From Akkermansia muciniphila (GTDB taxonomy: Bacteria > Verrucomicrobiota > Verrucomicrobiia > Verrucomicrobiales > Akkermansiaceae), in NCBI RefSeq assembly GCF_002884975.1, contig NZ_PJKB01000001.1, forward strand, positions 496,001-560,000: a stretch of 64,000 nucleotides of DNA, read 5' to 3'. Shown in pieces: positions 29,702 through 39,337 of the stretch. The notes below the pieces were generated by a model. It searched no databases, had not been told where the DNA came from, and worked only from the letters and a program-made list of their open reading frames with translations. The position numbers and the translations under genes are program-made. The stretch's first letter is position 1. Every line of letters begins with the position of its first letter.

Positions 29702-30646
29702 ATGAAGAATTCATATATTCCTGCGTTTGGCATTCTTTCCCTGGCTTCTGCTGTGATTTGTTCCGCTTCTCCCGTCTGGGAGACGGATTGGAACAAGGCC
29801 CTGGAGAAAGCCGGTAAAAGCGGGCAGCCGGTGCTGGTTGACTTTACCGGCTCCGACTGGTGCCCGGGGTGTATTTATCTGCGCCAAAATATTTTTGATG
29901 CGGAGGCCTTCGCCAAATACGCGGAAGACAATAACTTCATGCTGGTGGAGCTGGATTTTCCCAGGAAAGAGGGGAAAATGCCCCCGGAAAAGCTCAAGTT
30001 TCATGAGGAATTAATGCGCCGTTACGGAATCTCCGTGTTTCCCTCCGTCCTGATGATGGAGGGGAATGGCGCTCCCTATGCCAAAATAGTGGGGCCCTCC
30101 AGGACCGTGGAGGAATATTTGAAGAAACTGGAAGCTGCCGGAGAGACGAGGCTGAAATTGAAAGAAGCCGTGGCTGCGGCCAGCGCGCTGAAAGGAAAGG
30201 AAAAACTGGAAAAACTGGTTCAGGCCCTCAAGCTGCTTCCGGAGGACTTGCAGCCTTATCAAAAGGAATTAATCGCGGAAATCTCCGTCCTGGACCCGGA
30301 AGACCAATACGGATTTGCCGGAAAGGCAGAAAAAGCCGTAACCATGGCGGCGCAACGGCTCATGATGGAGCGGTTTTACAAAAAGTATGCGGGCCCCTTT
30401 TCCGCAGAAAAAATCCGCGCGGGCCGGGAGGAAGCGTTGCAAATGCTGGAGAAGCAGGACATTCTGCCGGCGATCCGCCTGGAAATAACCAAATACGTCA
30501 GTGACGGGTATGCGCTGGAGCGCAATTATCCCAAGGCCCTGGAATATCTGAAAATGGCCCGTGACGCCGACCCGGAATCCCAGGCGGCCAAGAAGCTGGA
30601 GCCATGGATCGGCAATATGCAGAAAGTAATCAATAAGGGGAAATAA
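29702..30646 (+). CDS. Secreted thioredoxin-fold protein
   Basis: A 314-residue protein with a signal peptide (MKNSYIPAFGILSLASAVIC, then SASP). A thioredoxin-like domain has VLVDFTGSDWCPGCIYLRQN (CPGC, redox-active pair near residue 56) and the cis-Pro motif GISVFPSVLMM near 113. This resembles DsbD C-terminal and SoxW-like domains. The C-terminal half (about 150-310) is helical with TPR-like spacing, ending in YPKALEYLKMARDADPESQA. It probably reduces or isomerises disulfides in the periplasm. It is monocistronic, 84 bases after thiC, and not under the riboswitch as far as can be seen. Confidence 0.82.
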   Translation: MKNSYIPAFGILSLASAVICSASPVWETDWNKALEKAGKSGQPVLVDFTGSDWCPGCIYLRQNIFDAEAFAKYAEDNNFMLVELDFPRKEGKMPPEKLKFHEELMRRYGISVFPSVLMMEGNGAPYAKIVGPSRTVEEYLKKLEAAGETRLKLKEAVAAASALKGKEKLEKLVQALKLLPEDLQPYQKELIAEISVLDPEDQYGFAGKAEKAVTMAAQRLMMERFYKKYAGPFSAEKIRAGREEALQMLEKQDILPAIRLEITKYVSDGYALERNYPKALEYLKMARDADPESQAAKKLEPWIGNMQKVINKGK

Positions 30647-30737
30647 CCCCTGTTCCGGAAGGCATTCCCCTCTTCCCGTGAAGAAGAGAACTATATTCCA
30701 TCTTTTATTTTAAACAAAAAAATGAACTTGCTGCGCT

Positions 30738-31346
30738 ATGGTAGATGAAGGAACCGAACATGCAGAAATGAATACGTCCGCCTATATCAGGGAAGAGGAA
30801 GTGAAAGAAGAAGACAGCCATTTGCTGAGCTGGGATGAATGGCTGCGGAGGTACGTCGCTCAACTGTTGCTATTTGCCCGCCAGCAGTCCCGTTCTCCGG
30901 AAGATGCGGAAGACATCCTTCAGGATGCCCTGGTACGGCTGGCCCGGAAAGAAGCTTCCGGGGAATTTGTGGGAGGGCAGGAGGCATGGCTTTCCTATGT
31001 CTTTGCCTCCATCCGGCGTCTGGCGGTGGACTATGGCCGCAAATCCGACCGGCGCCAGAAAAGGGAGGATGAAGCCTGCGCCGCCGAACAGGACGGGGAT
31101 GTTTATGCGGACCCCTGGTTTTCCAGCGCCGCGGCGGACGAGGAACTCAAACAGTTCATGGAAATGCAGCTCAAGAAGCTCCCCTCCAAATTCTCAGAGG
31201 TCATTGTCCTGAAAATATGGGGGGAACAAACCTTTCAGCAAATTGCGGAAACGCTGGAAATCTCACAGAACACGGTGGCGAGCCGGTACCGCTATGGAAT
31301 CGACCTGCTCCGCAAGGCGCTGAGAAACAAAAAAGACCAACTCTAA
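30738..31346 (+). CDS. RNA polymerase sigma factor, ECF-like
   Basis: A 202-residue sigma-70 family protein. Region 2 is RQQSRSPEDAEDILQDALVR with LSYVFASIRRLAVDYGRKSD. Region 4 is KLPSKFSEVIVLKIWGEQTF with the helix-turn-helix up to NTVASRYRYGIDLLRKAL. The N-terminal 30 residues are acidic and unlike other factors; a second ATG at 30768 could be the true start. It is followed after 15 bases by a membrane protein that looks like its partner, so the two are likely a sigma/anti-sigma pair. Confidence 0.86.
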   Translation: MVDEGTEHAEMNTSAYIREEEVKEEDSHLLSWDEWLRRYVAQLLLFARQQSRSPEDAEDILQDALVRLARKEASGEFVGGQEAWLSYVFASIRRLAVDYGRKSDRRQKREDEACAAEQDGDVYADPWFSSAAADEELKQFMEMQLKKLPSKFSEVIVLKIWGEQTFQQIAETLEISQNTVASRYRYGIDLLRKALRNKKDQL

Positions 31347-31361
31347 TGCCGCTCCACTCTT

Positions 31362-32030
31362 ATGAAACATGAAACAACATCATCCGCCGCAGGGGAGGAA
31401 AGCGGCGGTACTGCAGCCATGCAGCCCCTTCCCGTATCCGATGAACTGATTTCCCGCCTGGCCGGAAGGTGTGAGGAAATCTTTCCCCTGAATGCCCGCC
31501 TCCGGCATGATGAAATCTCTGATGAAGAAATCCGTGAGATGGAATCCCTGTTGAAACGTTTACGCCCTTCTCCCGCGAGGGTCCTGTACCGGGAACAGTG
31601 CTGTTCCCTGATGTGCGCTGAATCCGAGCGTGAAATGGAAACCCGGTTGAAAAGGCTTTCCGCCTCGTCCATCCTGGAATTCTCCGTGTGCAAAATGGCC
31701 CGTGCCATGGACTATGCCGGAGAAGTGAAGCGGGAAAAAACGGTAAAAATGCCCCTGTGGCGCCGGCTGGTCTATATTTCCGGCATTTCCGTGGCCGCCG
31801 CCGTGGGAGCCGTTCTGATTGTCCAGAATACGCTGGTGCCGCCCGGCGGCACGGTAGCCGGAGGGAACGGCGTGGAAGCCGGGGTTGAAAAGGCGCAGGC
31901 GCCGATGATCCCCGGAGAAAAACGGGAACTGCGGAAGCCTACCCTTTTTGAATTGCAGGGTGGTGATGAACGCGTGCCTGTGATCGCCCCCGCCGTCATC
32001 CGCAGGATTCTTCCTGAAAAGGAATACTGA
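31362..32030 (+). CDS. Single-pass membrane protein, putative anti-sigma factor
   Basis: A 222-residue protein with a charged cytoplasmic N-terminal part (1-125, with the repeated pattern MESLLKRLRPSPARVLYREQ and METRLKRLSASSILEFSVCK). One transmembrane helix follows (LVYISGISVAAAVGAVLIVQ, about 135-155), then a periplasmic tail of 65 residues. Topology and position directly after a sigma gene are those of anti-sigma factors, but the zinc-binding HxxxCxxC motif is absent, so the role is inferred from context only. The PDZ gene that follows 373 bases later may be a regulated target. Confidence 0.6.
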   Translation: MKHETTSSAAGEESGGTAAMQPLPVSDELISRLAGRCEEIFPLNARLRHDEISDEEIREMESLLKRLRPSPARVLYREQCCSLMCAESEREMETRLKRLSASSILEFSVCKMARAMDYAGEVKREKTVKMPLWRRLVYISGISVAAAVGAVLIVQNTLVPPGGTVAGGNGVEAGVEKAQAPMIPGEKRELRKPTLFELQGGDERVPVIAPAVIRRILPEKEY

Positions 32031-32403
32031 GAGGCTGCCGTCTAAGCGCAGTGGAGGAATTTTCTATTTCCGTTTGCCGTCTGTGATATTGCGCAGGCCG
32101 GAATCTCCTGCTCCCGCCAGCGCGGCCATAAGCGGGTATTGCCCGGTTGTTCACATGATACTCGTTGCGCCCGGGAGCAGTCAGGAAGGCCGCAGTCCTC
32201 TGCGGCAACTGAAGCAACAGGTGAGTACGCCTCCGGAGGCCCCGTTTGGAAAAAGAGCCTTCCCGCCTGGAGGTCCGGCTCCCTTATTTCCGTGACGCTT
32301 CCTTCTGCGGTTTTTTCCGGCGCTCCATGATGGGAAGGGGCGGCTGTAAAAAAAATGTGTAAATTTTGAACATTGCACGGACGGATGCTGTATATTATCT
32401 CAC
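32031..32403. other. Intergenic stretch with short palindromes
   Basis: No supported gene. It contains CCTCCGGAGG (in GCCTCCGGAGGCC) near 32230 and an A+T-rich 60 bases before the PDZ gene, which could hold its promoter. I see nothing else definite. Confidence 0.35.
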
Positions 32404-33363
32404 ATGGATATGAAAACCTGTATCTTTCTGACATTGGGACTGCTGATAGGTTCGGGCTCCGGATATTCCATTGACCGGCCCGCCGGAAGTACGGACCCCC
32501 TTCAACCTCCGCCCCTGACGCCATATACCCCGCAGACCAAGCCTCTCCCCTCCTCCAGGCCCGCCAGGCTGGGCATTGTGCCCGGTACGGTGCCGCAGGC
32601 GGTTGTGGCCCAATTGGAGCTGAGCGGATTCCCCGGAGTGCTGGTGACCCGGATCATGCCGGACAGCCCCGCCGCCAAGGCCGGACTCAAGGAAAATGAC
32701 GTCATTGTCAAACTGGGGGACATCTCCCTGTCCGGTCCGCAGTCCGTGACGGAGGCCCTCACTGACAAAGTGCCGGGAGACAAGGTCACGGCGGTTTTCT
32801 ACCGCAAGGGCAAGCGGGAAACGGCGGACATCACGCTGGATGGAGGAACGCTTTCCGCTGAGGAAATACTCGCGGCCCAGGGAGACCCCCGCACACAGCC
32901 GCGCGTGGTCCCCTCCGTACGGCGCCAAATGGCACCACCCTCAGGAATGGCCGGACGGGCCGCTCTTCCGCAGCGCATTCTGGACATGCAGCAGATGATG
33001 GATGATTTTTTGAAGGACTCCGCCATTGATGATTCCCGGATGGATGACATCATCAGCCGGATGGACCTGACGCCCGGGGCGGCCCAAATGCTCCGGAGCC
33101 TGCAGGGGCTCCACCAGATGCCCATGCCTCCCATGGGCAAGGTTTCCGGCAGAGGGCAGAGCTCGTCTTCCGTCCAGATGTCGGATGCCAATGGAACCAT
33201 CGTGGTGTCTTCCAGCTCCCAGACGGGCACGACCGTTCATGTGACGGACGCCTCCGGTAAAGTCCTGTACTCCGGCCCCTACAATACGCAGGAGGAAAAG
33301 GAAGCCGTTCCGGAGGCCGTCAGGGAACGCCTGAAAAACATAGAGACCAACTTCTGCTTTTAA
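32404..33363 (+). CDS. Secreted PDZ-domain protein
   Basis: A 319-residue protein with a signal peptide (MDMKTCIFLTLGLLIGSGSG) and a Pro-rich linker. One PDZ domain (about 60-145) contains GVLVTRIMPDSPAAKAGLKE followed by DVIVKLGDISLSGPQSV, as in HtrA PDZ domains. There is no protease domain; the C-terminal half holds a Met-rich helical part (MQQMMDDFLKD, LHQMPMPPMGK) and a beta-rich end. It may act as a periplasmic adaptor that binds protein C-termini. A strong terminator follows. Confidence 0.8.
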   Translation: MDMKTCIFLTLGLLIGSGSGYSIDRPAGSTDPLQPPPLTPYTPQTKPLPSSRPARLGIVPGTVPQAVVAQLELSGFPGVLVTRIMPDSPAAKAGLKENDVIVKLGDISLSGPQSVTEALTDKVPGDKVTAVFYRKGKRETADITLDGGTLSAEEILAAQGDPRTQPRVVPSVRRQMAPPSGMAGRAALPQRILDMQQMMDDFLKDSAIDDSRMDDIISRMDLTPGAAQMLRSLQGLHQMPMPPMGKVSGRGQSSSSVQMSDANGTIVVSSSSQTGTTVHVTDASGKVLYSGPYNTQEEKEAVPEAVRERLKNIETNFCF

Positions 33364-33410
33364 CAACTTCATGAAATAGTGGAGAAATCCATGATCATTG
33401 TGTTAAGGAC

Positions 33411-33438
33411 GGCTGCCCCGGGTGGGGCAGCCTTTTTT
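33411..33438 (+). terminator. Rho-independent terminator after the PDZ gene
   Basis: GGCTGCCCC (33411-33419) pairs perfectly with GGGGCAGCC (33424-33432), followed by TTTTTT. Confidence 0.9.
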
Positions 33439-33550
33439 GTTCCCTGCTCCGGAAAAAGAAAGGCCCTGCCACTTTTCCAAGGACATCCTGCGCCTGAGGC
33501 GGCCGGAGGACCGGTCTGAACGCCTTTTGAACAACGGAGTGCGGCGGGAA

Positions 33551-34891
33551 TTACAGAATTCCGGTCAATTTCCGGTAGGTCTCCAGGGCAAAGGAATCCG
33601 TCATGCCGGAGATATAATCAAGCATGTGTGTTAGGCGTGCTTCCCGAGCTTCCCTCCCTTCATTATCCTTGAAAACTTTGGCTGCTTGAAGCAGAATAGC
33701 TACTTTTTTAGATTGTCCAGAAGTTGGATTGTTTACCCATTCCATGAAAAAGTCGATCAGTTCACCTAGTACTTTATACCCCATTGCCTCTACTTGAATC
33801 ACTTCCCAGCTCTGGTACACATTCTCTTTTGCATCATCATACAGTTTTTTCAAACTGTCGGCTAATTTTGAGGTTTCAATCAGAGACTTTGCCATCTTCC
33901 CTTGGAGAAGATCTTCTTCATACATTATGAAAGTTTTCACGACGGCGTCGATGCTTTTATTGATGGCAAGAGCTCGCATGTAGTGAACACAGGAAGATTC
34001 TTCTTTTTTTTGGATCAAATCTTTCATATATTGGAGTTCCTTTTTTGTTAGAAAGGGACTGAATAACTTTCTAACATGGTTGAAATCTAGAATCCCGGAA
34101 AAATAACCGTCTTCAATGTCTGCAATGCGGTAGCAAATGTCGTCTGCCGCCTCCATCAAATACGCCAGGGGATGGCGGCACCAGCAAAGGTTTTTTCCAT
34201 CCTGAGCGGAACGAGGAATCAGCCCCAGATGGTCTGCCACGAAGGAAGCAGCTTCCCTTTCCTGTTCCCCAATACCGAATTTTTTGCATTCGAGCTTGTT
34301 GATTGCCGTTATGCAGCCTTGTTCGACGGCTGCGGAATAGGATTGGGTGCAGGGATATTTCATGAAAGCACCCAGGACGGCTGACGTTAGCTTCAGGCCT
34401 TTGCCTTCCATCGGGTCGCCTGTTCGGGTAAGGATGCGAAATCCTTGGGCGTTCCCTTCAAACGGCAGCTCCAGATCGTGCCGTTTGAGAGCGGTCTCAA
34501 TAGCGTCCTCCCCGGAATGGCCAAAAGGCGGATTGCCGATGTCGTGGGCCAAGCAGGCGGTGGAAACGATTGTGGCCAGTTTGGAAGGTTCAATGATGGA
34601 TTTAAGTTCTTTCCGTTTTTTACGGAGCAAATTACCCGCCCGCATGCCTAGGGAGGAACCAATATGGGCGACCTCTAGGCTGTGCGTTAGGCGGGTACGC
34701 ACGTAATCATTGCGTCCCAGCGGAAAGACCTGGGTTTTGTCTTGAAGACGGCGGAAAGCACTGGAGAACAAAACGCGTCCATAATCCTTGTCATATTCAT
34801 TCCGTTCCTTTTGCGAACGTGTGGTGCTCTGGTGCGATGAACCACACCGAATATCGGACAAAAGCTGTTGCCAATTCATCATCTCTGACAT
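33551..34891 (-). CDS. dgt: Deoxyguanosinetriphosphate triphosphohydrolase (dGTPase)
   Basis: Hydrolyses dGTP (often other dNTPs in this family) to the nucleoside and triphosphate. The 446-residue HD-domain protein has RLTHSLEVAHIG (first His), CLAHDIGNPPFGHSGEDAI (HD pair and further ligands) and EAADDICYRIADIEDGY (last Asp) in the expected order. The end of the gene is more A+T-rich than its neighbours, a mild sign of different ancestry. Besides nucleotide-pool housekeeping, dNTPases can limit phage replication. It is a lone gene, convergent with the PDZ gene. Confidence 0.92.
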   Translation of the reverse strand: MSEMMNWQQLLSDIRCGSSHQSTTRSQKERNEYDKDYGRVLFSSAFRRLQDKTQVFPLGRNDYVRTRLTHSLEVAHIGSSLGMRAGNLLRKKRKELKSIIEPSKLATIVSTACLAHDIGNPPFGHSGEDAIETALKRHDLELPFEGNAQGFRILTRTGDPMEGKGLKLTSAVLGAFMKYPCTQSYSAAVEQGCITAINKLECKKFGIGEQEREAASFVADHLGLIPRSAQDGKNLCWCRHPLAYLMEAADDICYRIADIEDGYFSGILDFNHVRKLFSPFLTKKELQYMKDLIQKKEESSCVHYMRALAINKSIDAVVKTFIMYEEDLLQGKMAKSLIETSKLADSLKKLYDDAKENVYQSWEVIQVEAMGYKVLGELIDFFMEWVNNPTSGQSKKVAILLQAAKVFKDNEGREAREARLTHMLDYISGMTDSFALETYRKLTGIL

Positions 34892-34951
34892 GATGAAGGA
34901 ATGCTACAGGGGATTGCCCGGATGGAACAGGAGAAAATCGAGGGAAAACGT

Positions 34952-37201
34952 TCAATAAGTCAGCATCAGGCCCACGCCCCAGTGCAGGTTATTATCATAA
35001 TTGGTGGAAATGCTGAGGTGGGAGGTCAGGATGTAATGCAGCCCCACGGAATAATCACGGTCCGTATTCAGGGAAAAGGACAGGCGCAGGCGTGAGGTAA
35101 GCGGAATATCGTCCCGTTCCAATTGCAGGCGCACCTTCCCGTCCGTGTCAATGCGCGCGTCCGCAATCAGGAACAGGGGGAGCGTGTACCGGGCGCCCAG
35201 GGTGCCGTCCACTTCCCGGTCCTTCCTGGTGGTCTGGCGGAACATGTTGCGTTCACCCGCCTCCCCCTTGCGGTAGGTCCAATCCACGCCGATATAGGGA
35301 TAAAGCCACTGCTTCTCTCCAATGTACCTTCCAAACCGTCCCTCCGCCTCGTAACCGCGGGTATCCTTGTAGCCTATCTGCCACTCTCCCTGGATGCTCC
35401 AGCGGGTGCCCCCGAACTCCAGGTCCCCTATGTTCCCATTGGACGCGAAATCATTATTCACGGTCAAGTACCACATCCGGTCCATATCATAAACGTGCTG
35501 AAGCGCGCGCATGGGATGGGGAAGCTGCGGATTGGGCGGAGAATCCTCATACGTGAAAATGCGGCCCATGCCGCTCATCATGTGGTACAGGATATGGCAG
35601 TGGAAAAACCAGTTGCCGCGCGTCTTCTCCGCAGCATTGAACTCAATCACCTGGGTGGCCATGGGCTGGATATCCGCCGTGAACTTGAGCGGTGAAAAAT
35701 CCCCGTGCCTGTTCACCAGCCGGAAAAAATGGCCGTGCAGGTGCATGGGATGCCTCATCATGGTATTATTGGTCAGGATAATGCGTACATTCTGCCCTTC
35801 CTTGATCATGATGCGGTCCGTCTCTGAAAGAGTCTTCCCGTTCATGCTCCACACATAGCGGTTCATATTCCCGGTCAGCATGAAATGCAGTTCCTTCACG
35901 GGCACGCCGGAAGGGAGATTGGTGCGGGAGGGGGACTTCAGCATGTCATACGTTAGGGTGGTTCCCTCCCCGTCCTCCTGCATGCTGCCGTGGTCTCCCC
36001 CATGGGAGGAGCCGGACTTCATGCCCGTCATCCCCATGTTTCTGGAATGGGAGTCCGGCATGCCGCCGGACATGCCATGATGATGCATCTGGTGGGGCAT
36101 GGGGCCGGAATTCATCTTCATCATCTTCATATTCCCGCCCATGGTCATCATCCCGTTCATCTGCTTCATATTCTTGAAGTAATTCAATTTGGGAAAGGGG
36201 CGCAGCGGCTGTCTCTCCCCATGGCCCAGCCACAGGGAGGAAGAGCCGGTGGTATCCTCCGCCGTCGCCTGGAACTCAAAGGATTTGCCAGACTCCGGCA
36301 CGGTCAGGATCACATCGTAAGTCTCGGAAACCGCAATAATCATGCGGTCCACATCTACGGGAACCACGTCCTTGCCGTCGCTGGCCACCACCCGGATTTT
36401 TCCGCCCGCGTACCTCAGCCAGAAATACGTGGAGGAAGCCCCGTTGACGATGCGCAGCCTGATGTGGTCTCCGCCCTTCAGCCGGGGCAGGGAAGCCTGC
36501 GGAGTACCGTTAAGAAGAAAGCGGTTGTAAAACACGTCGCTCACATCCATGGCGTTCATGCGCTTCCATTCGCTGGTCAGCTTGGTTCCCAGGTAGCCGG
36601 CGCGCAGGGCCTCCCAGTAGCTCTGCACGCTCCCCTTGCGGATGGAAAACCAGTCCGAACCCGTGTGAAGCTTCCTGTTGACCTCGTTGGGATTCTCATT
36701 AGTCCAGTCGCTCAGCACCAGCGTATACTCCGGCAGGGCATCCTCCATCCTGCGTGCCGGGGCGCCGGGCCTTTTGCGGATGACGAACGCGCCGTACAGC
36801 CCGCTCTGCTCCTGAAGGCCGCTGTGGGAATGGTACCAGTACGTGCCGTTCTGGATGATGGGGAAAGTATAGGTATGCGTGGTGTGGGGCTTCACGGGGG
36901 CGGAAGTCAGGTACGGCACGCCGTCCTGGTCATTGGGCACCAGCAGGCCGTGCCAGTGGAAAGACGTCTCCGTATCCATCATATTGTGCACGCGGATCAC
37001 GGCCGTATCCCCCTCCGTAAAATGCAGGGTGGGGCCGGGAATGCTCCCATTGATGGTCATGGCCGGGCGCGTGACCCCGGTAAAATTGACCGGAGCGTTC
37101 TGGACATATAAATCGTATTCCACCTTTTTTGCGAGGGATAGAGAAAATTGTGCCATCAGGAAGCACAGGAATGGAAAAAAATGGGAGGAAAGCTTGAACA
37201 T
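34952..37201 (-). CDS. Multicopper oxidase (CopA-like) with C-terminal barrel-like extension
   Basis: A 749-residue exported protein starting MFKLSSHFFPFLCFLMAQFS. Copper motifs are SFHWHGL, YWYHSHSG, HPMHLHGHFFRL and WFFHCHILYHMMSGM (type 1 Cu with Met). A Met/His-rich segment (MKQMNGMMTMGGNMKMMKM and on) at about 365-430 resembles the copper-binding regions of CopA/PcoA. From about residue 575 the sequence becomes alternating polar/aromatic strands ending GLMLTY, like an outer-membrane barrel of CopB type. It likely oxidises Cu(I) in the periplasm. No TAT signal is seen, and the extension is unusual. Confidence 0.85.
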   Translation of the reverse strand: MFKLSSHFFPFLCFLMAQFSLSLAKKVEYDLYVQNAPVNFTGVTRPAMTINGSIPGPTLHFTEGDTAVIRVHNMMDTETSFHWHGLLVPNDQDGVPYLTSAPVKPHTTHTYTFPIIQNGTYWYHSHSGLQEQSGLYGAFVIRKRPGAPARRMEDALPEYTLVLSDWTNENPNEVNRKLHTGSDWFSIRKGSVQSYWEALRAGYLGTKLTSEWKRMNAMDVSDVFYNRFLLNGTPQASLPRLKGGDHIRLRIVNGASSTYFWLRYAGGKIRVVASDGKDVVPVDVDRMIIAVSETYDVILTVPESGKSFEFQATAEDTTGSSSLWLGHGERQPLRPFPKLNYFKNMKQMNGMMTMGGNMKMMKMNSGPMPHQMHHHGMSGGMPDSHSRNMGMTGMKSGSSHGGDHGSMQEDGEGTTLTYDMLKSPSRTNLPSGVPVKELHFMLTGNMNRYVWSMNGKTLSETDRIMIKEGQNVRIILTNNTMMRHPMHLHGHFFRLVNRHGDFSPLKFTADIQPMATQVIEFNAAEKTRGNWFFHCHILYHMMSGMGRIFTYEDSPPNPQLPHPMRALQHVYDMDRMWYLTVNNDFASNGNIGDLEFGGTRWSIQGEWQIGYKDTRGYEAEGRFGRYIGEKQWLYPYIGVDWTYRKGEAGERNMFRQTTRKDREVDGTLGARYTLPLFLIADARIDTDGKVRLQLERDDIPLTSRLRLSFSLNTDRDYSVGLHYILTSHLSISTNYDNNLHWGVGLMLTY

Positions 37202-37341
37202 GAACAAGAAAAAATTACCTCCAGAAAAGACCTGCCCATTCCATCTCCGGTTCAAAATGAATCCCGGACCGCCGTGTCATGGTTCACGTGGGAGAGGGAA
37301 AGGAGAATAATAAGCTGCCGTATTTAACGCCGGGCTTATTC

Positions 37342-38193
37342 TTAAAGGCGTTTCTCCGGAGAAACGGGTGTAACCAGGAAAGAAGCCAGGATAAGAACGC
37401 TGCCCAGGGCAAGCAGAGGAATGCTGGTGCTCTCTCCGAACAGGATCAGGGAGGTAAACGCCGCCAGGGGGATTTTGAGATTGTTCATGATGGCGAGCTT
37501 GACGGACGTCACTCTGCGCGCTCCGTAATTCCACAGGAAAAAGCAGACCCCGGAGGCTACCACGCCCAGATAGGCCAGCAGCCACCATTGCGGGGCTGAA
37601 ATATCCTGCCAGCATGCCAGCCCTGCGGGAAGTCCCGTTGGCAAAGTAACAAGCAGGGCTCCCGCATAGGCATAGGCAAAACTGGAAGCCTCGCCGCCTT
37701 TGAACCACGAATCCTTCAAGGACACATAGGCTATCTGGCCCGCCGCAAAACAGAGATTGGAAAGCTGCACCAGAAGAATGCCCGTAAAAACTCCCTTGCC
37801 GGCAGTGTATCCGTTCCAGAGAATGCCTGCGCCGCCTGCTGCGGCGAGAACGGCGGCCGTGATGTGAAGGGATGCCAGCTTTCTCTTGATCAGTCCGCTC
37901 GCCAGCACAACGTAAATGGGAGTTGTAGCCGTGAACAGGGCTACCTGATGGGAGGGCAGGTAATGAAAGGCGGCAATGTAACAGAGGTACATTCCCCCGA
38001 ACTGCACGGCACCTATGCCCATCATGGCCAGGGCATGGCGCGGCGGGGTCTTCCGCAGGAAAGGAATAAAAACGGCCAGTGCCCCGGCCATGCGCGCCAT
38101 GGCGACAAAACTGGCCGGCAGGTCAGACAGGAAGTTTCCCAACAACCCGAATGACAACGCCCAAATAAGAGACGTGATCAGCAGCGCAGACAT
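37342..38193 (-). CDS. EamA/DMT family transporter
   Basis: A 283-residue membrane protein with ten hydrophobic helices in two EamA halves. The first half has PASFVAMARMAGALAVFIPF and LPSHQVALFTATTPIYVVLA; the second has GVVASGVCFFLWNYGARRV and KIPLAAFTSLILFGES. These are the typical end-of-domain motifs of RhaT/YdcZ-like carriers that export metabolites or amino acids. The substrate cannot be read from sequence. I start at the ATG 38193; a TTG 15 bases upstream is less likely. Confidence 0.85.
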   Translation of the reverse strand: MSALLITSLIWALSFGLLGNFLSDLPASFVAMARMAGALAVFIPFLRKTPPRHALAMMGIGAVQFGGMYLCYIAAFHYLPSHQVALFTATTPIYVVLASGLIKRKLASLHITAAVLAAAGGAGILWNGYTAGKGVFTGILLVQLSNLCFAAGQIAYVSLKDSWFKGGEASSFAYAYAGALLVTLPTGLPAGLACWQDISAPQWWLLAYLGVVASGVCFFLWNYGARRVTSVKLAIMNNLKIPLAAFTSLILFGESTSIPLLALGSVLILASFLVTPVSPEKRL

Positions 38194-38295
38194 GAAGGAC
38201 AGAAACAATACGGGGCACGCTCCGGCAAGTCAATGCCCGTGGCATGAGGCGCACTGTTTCCAATCGGAGAGAGGGAATTTCCCCGATCAGGCGGC

Positions 38296-39228
38296 TTAAG
38301 CTTTTTGCATATAAGACTGCTTGATCAAGGTAAGGAGGTAATCCAGCTTGTCCGCATTTTTTACAGTCAACTCATACGCGCCGTTGCCGTGATGGCCGAT
38401 GCTGGAAACATCCCTGGCTAGTTTGTAGGGATCATCCAATTCGCCCTGGGGAAGGTTGATCCAGAGTTTCAGGCCTTGTTTCTGCAAGGCGATATCCGTG
38501 AAATTCGAGCCGTTGACCGTGAAGGCGACATAAAGCTTGGTGGCCTTGATTTCAACATTCCCCAAATCAAGAATTTTTTCTCTGAGGCTGTTGTAAATAT
38601 CCTGCACCTCTTCCGGAATCCCCTTCAGGCGGTCTTGCTCCGTGTAGACTACGACCTCCTTGTTGACGGCATTCACGGCGCTGTTTTCAGATGAAACCGT
38701 TTTAATGCTTTCCGTTGCGTTGAGCTTCCGGACTTCTTCAAAGCTGATGGTCTGATTGCTGTATTTTTTAATCTCCCATAGGGCAATGGGCAGGTCTTTG
38801 AAATTAATCGCCTCTTTTTGATAAGGGGTAAAACCTTGGGAAATGAAAATAACGCGGGATTGGGACCAGTCCACACTATTGCGTTTCAACGGCTCGTTCC
38901 GGGATTCGTTATATTCCAGAATGAAATCGGCCTTATTGTTAAGCATCGCGGAAAGATAGGCGTACCCCTGGTCGACCACGCTGAAACTCTTGTCCTGCTT
39001 GTATTCAATGATGACGAAAGCCTTGTTTTTCCTGTCAAAAGCCAGCGTGTCAATTCGCAGTTGCTGAACGGAACCGGAGATTGTGAACTCGGATTTGACG
39101 AATTCCAGCCCAAGCAGTGTATTCAAATTCGCTTCCACCAGATGTTGAATTTCCCGTTCCAGCTTGAACGGAGTTTCCTTGATCTGGTTCAGTATTTCCA
39201 GTTTGGAATTCGAATTAAAAAGCGGCAT
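38296..39228 (-). CDS. PD-(D/E)XK nuclease-like protein with DUF5655-type C-terminus
   Basis: A 310-residue protein starting MPLFNSNSKLEILNQI. RIDTLAFDRKNKAFVIIEYK (about 58-77) gives the D...ExK pattern of restriction-endonuclease-like folds. The C-terminal 110 residues (KLYVAFTVNGSNFTDIALQK and LKLWINLPQGELDDPYKLAR) match the DUF5655/DUF91-like module often joined to such nucleases. It probably has DNase or DNA-end activity; its pathway is unknown. It lies just outside the tRNA fragment and integrase, so it may belong to the host chromosome or to an earlier insertion. Confidence 0.7.
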   Translation of the reverse strand: MPLFNSNSKLEILNQIKETPFKLEREIQHLVEANLNTLLGLEFVKSEFTISGSVQQLRIDTLAFDRKNKAFVIIEYKQDKSFSVVDQGYAYLSAMLNNKADFILEYNESRNEPLKRNSVDWSQSRVIFISQGFTPYQKEAINFKDLPIALWEIKKYSNQTISFEEVRKLNATESIKTVSSENSAVNAVNKEVVVYTEQDRLKGIPEEVQDIYNSLREKILDLGNVEIKATKLYVAFTVNGSNFTDIALQKQGLKLWINLPQGELDDPYKLARDVSSIGHHGNGAYELTVKNADKLDYLLTLIKQSYMQKA

Positions 39229-39337
39229 GGCAGAAGATGTGGGATGCTGGGAACATGCTATCCCTGCAGGGAGTAGATGACAAGACAATCAACATGCAGC
39301 AAAACAGGACTTGTTTAATTAATCCTATCCGAACGCA

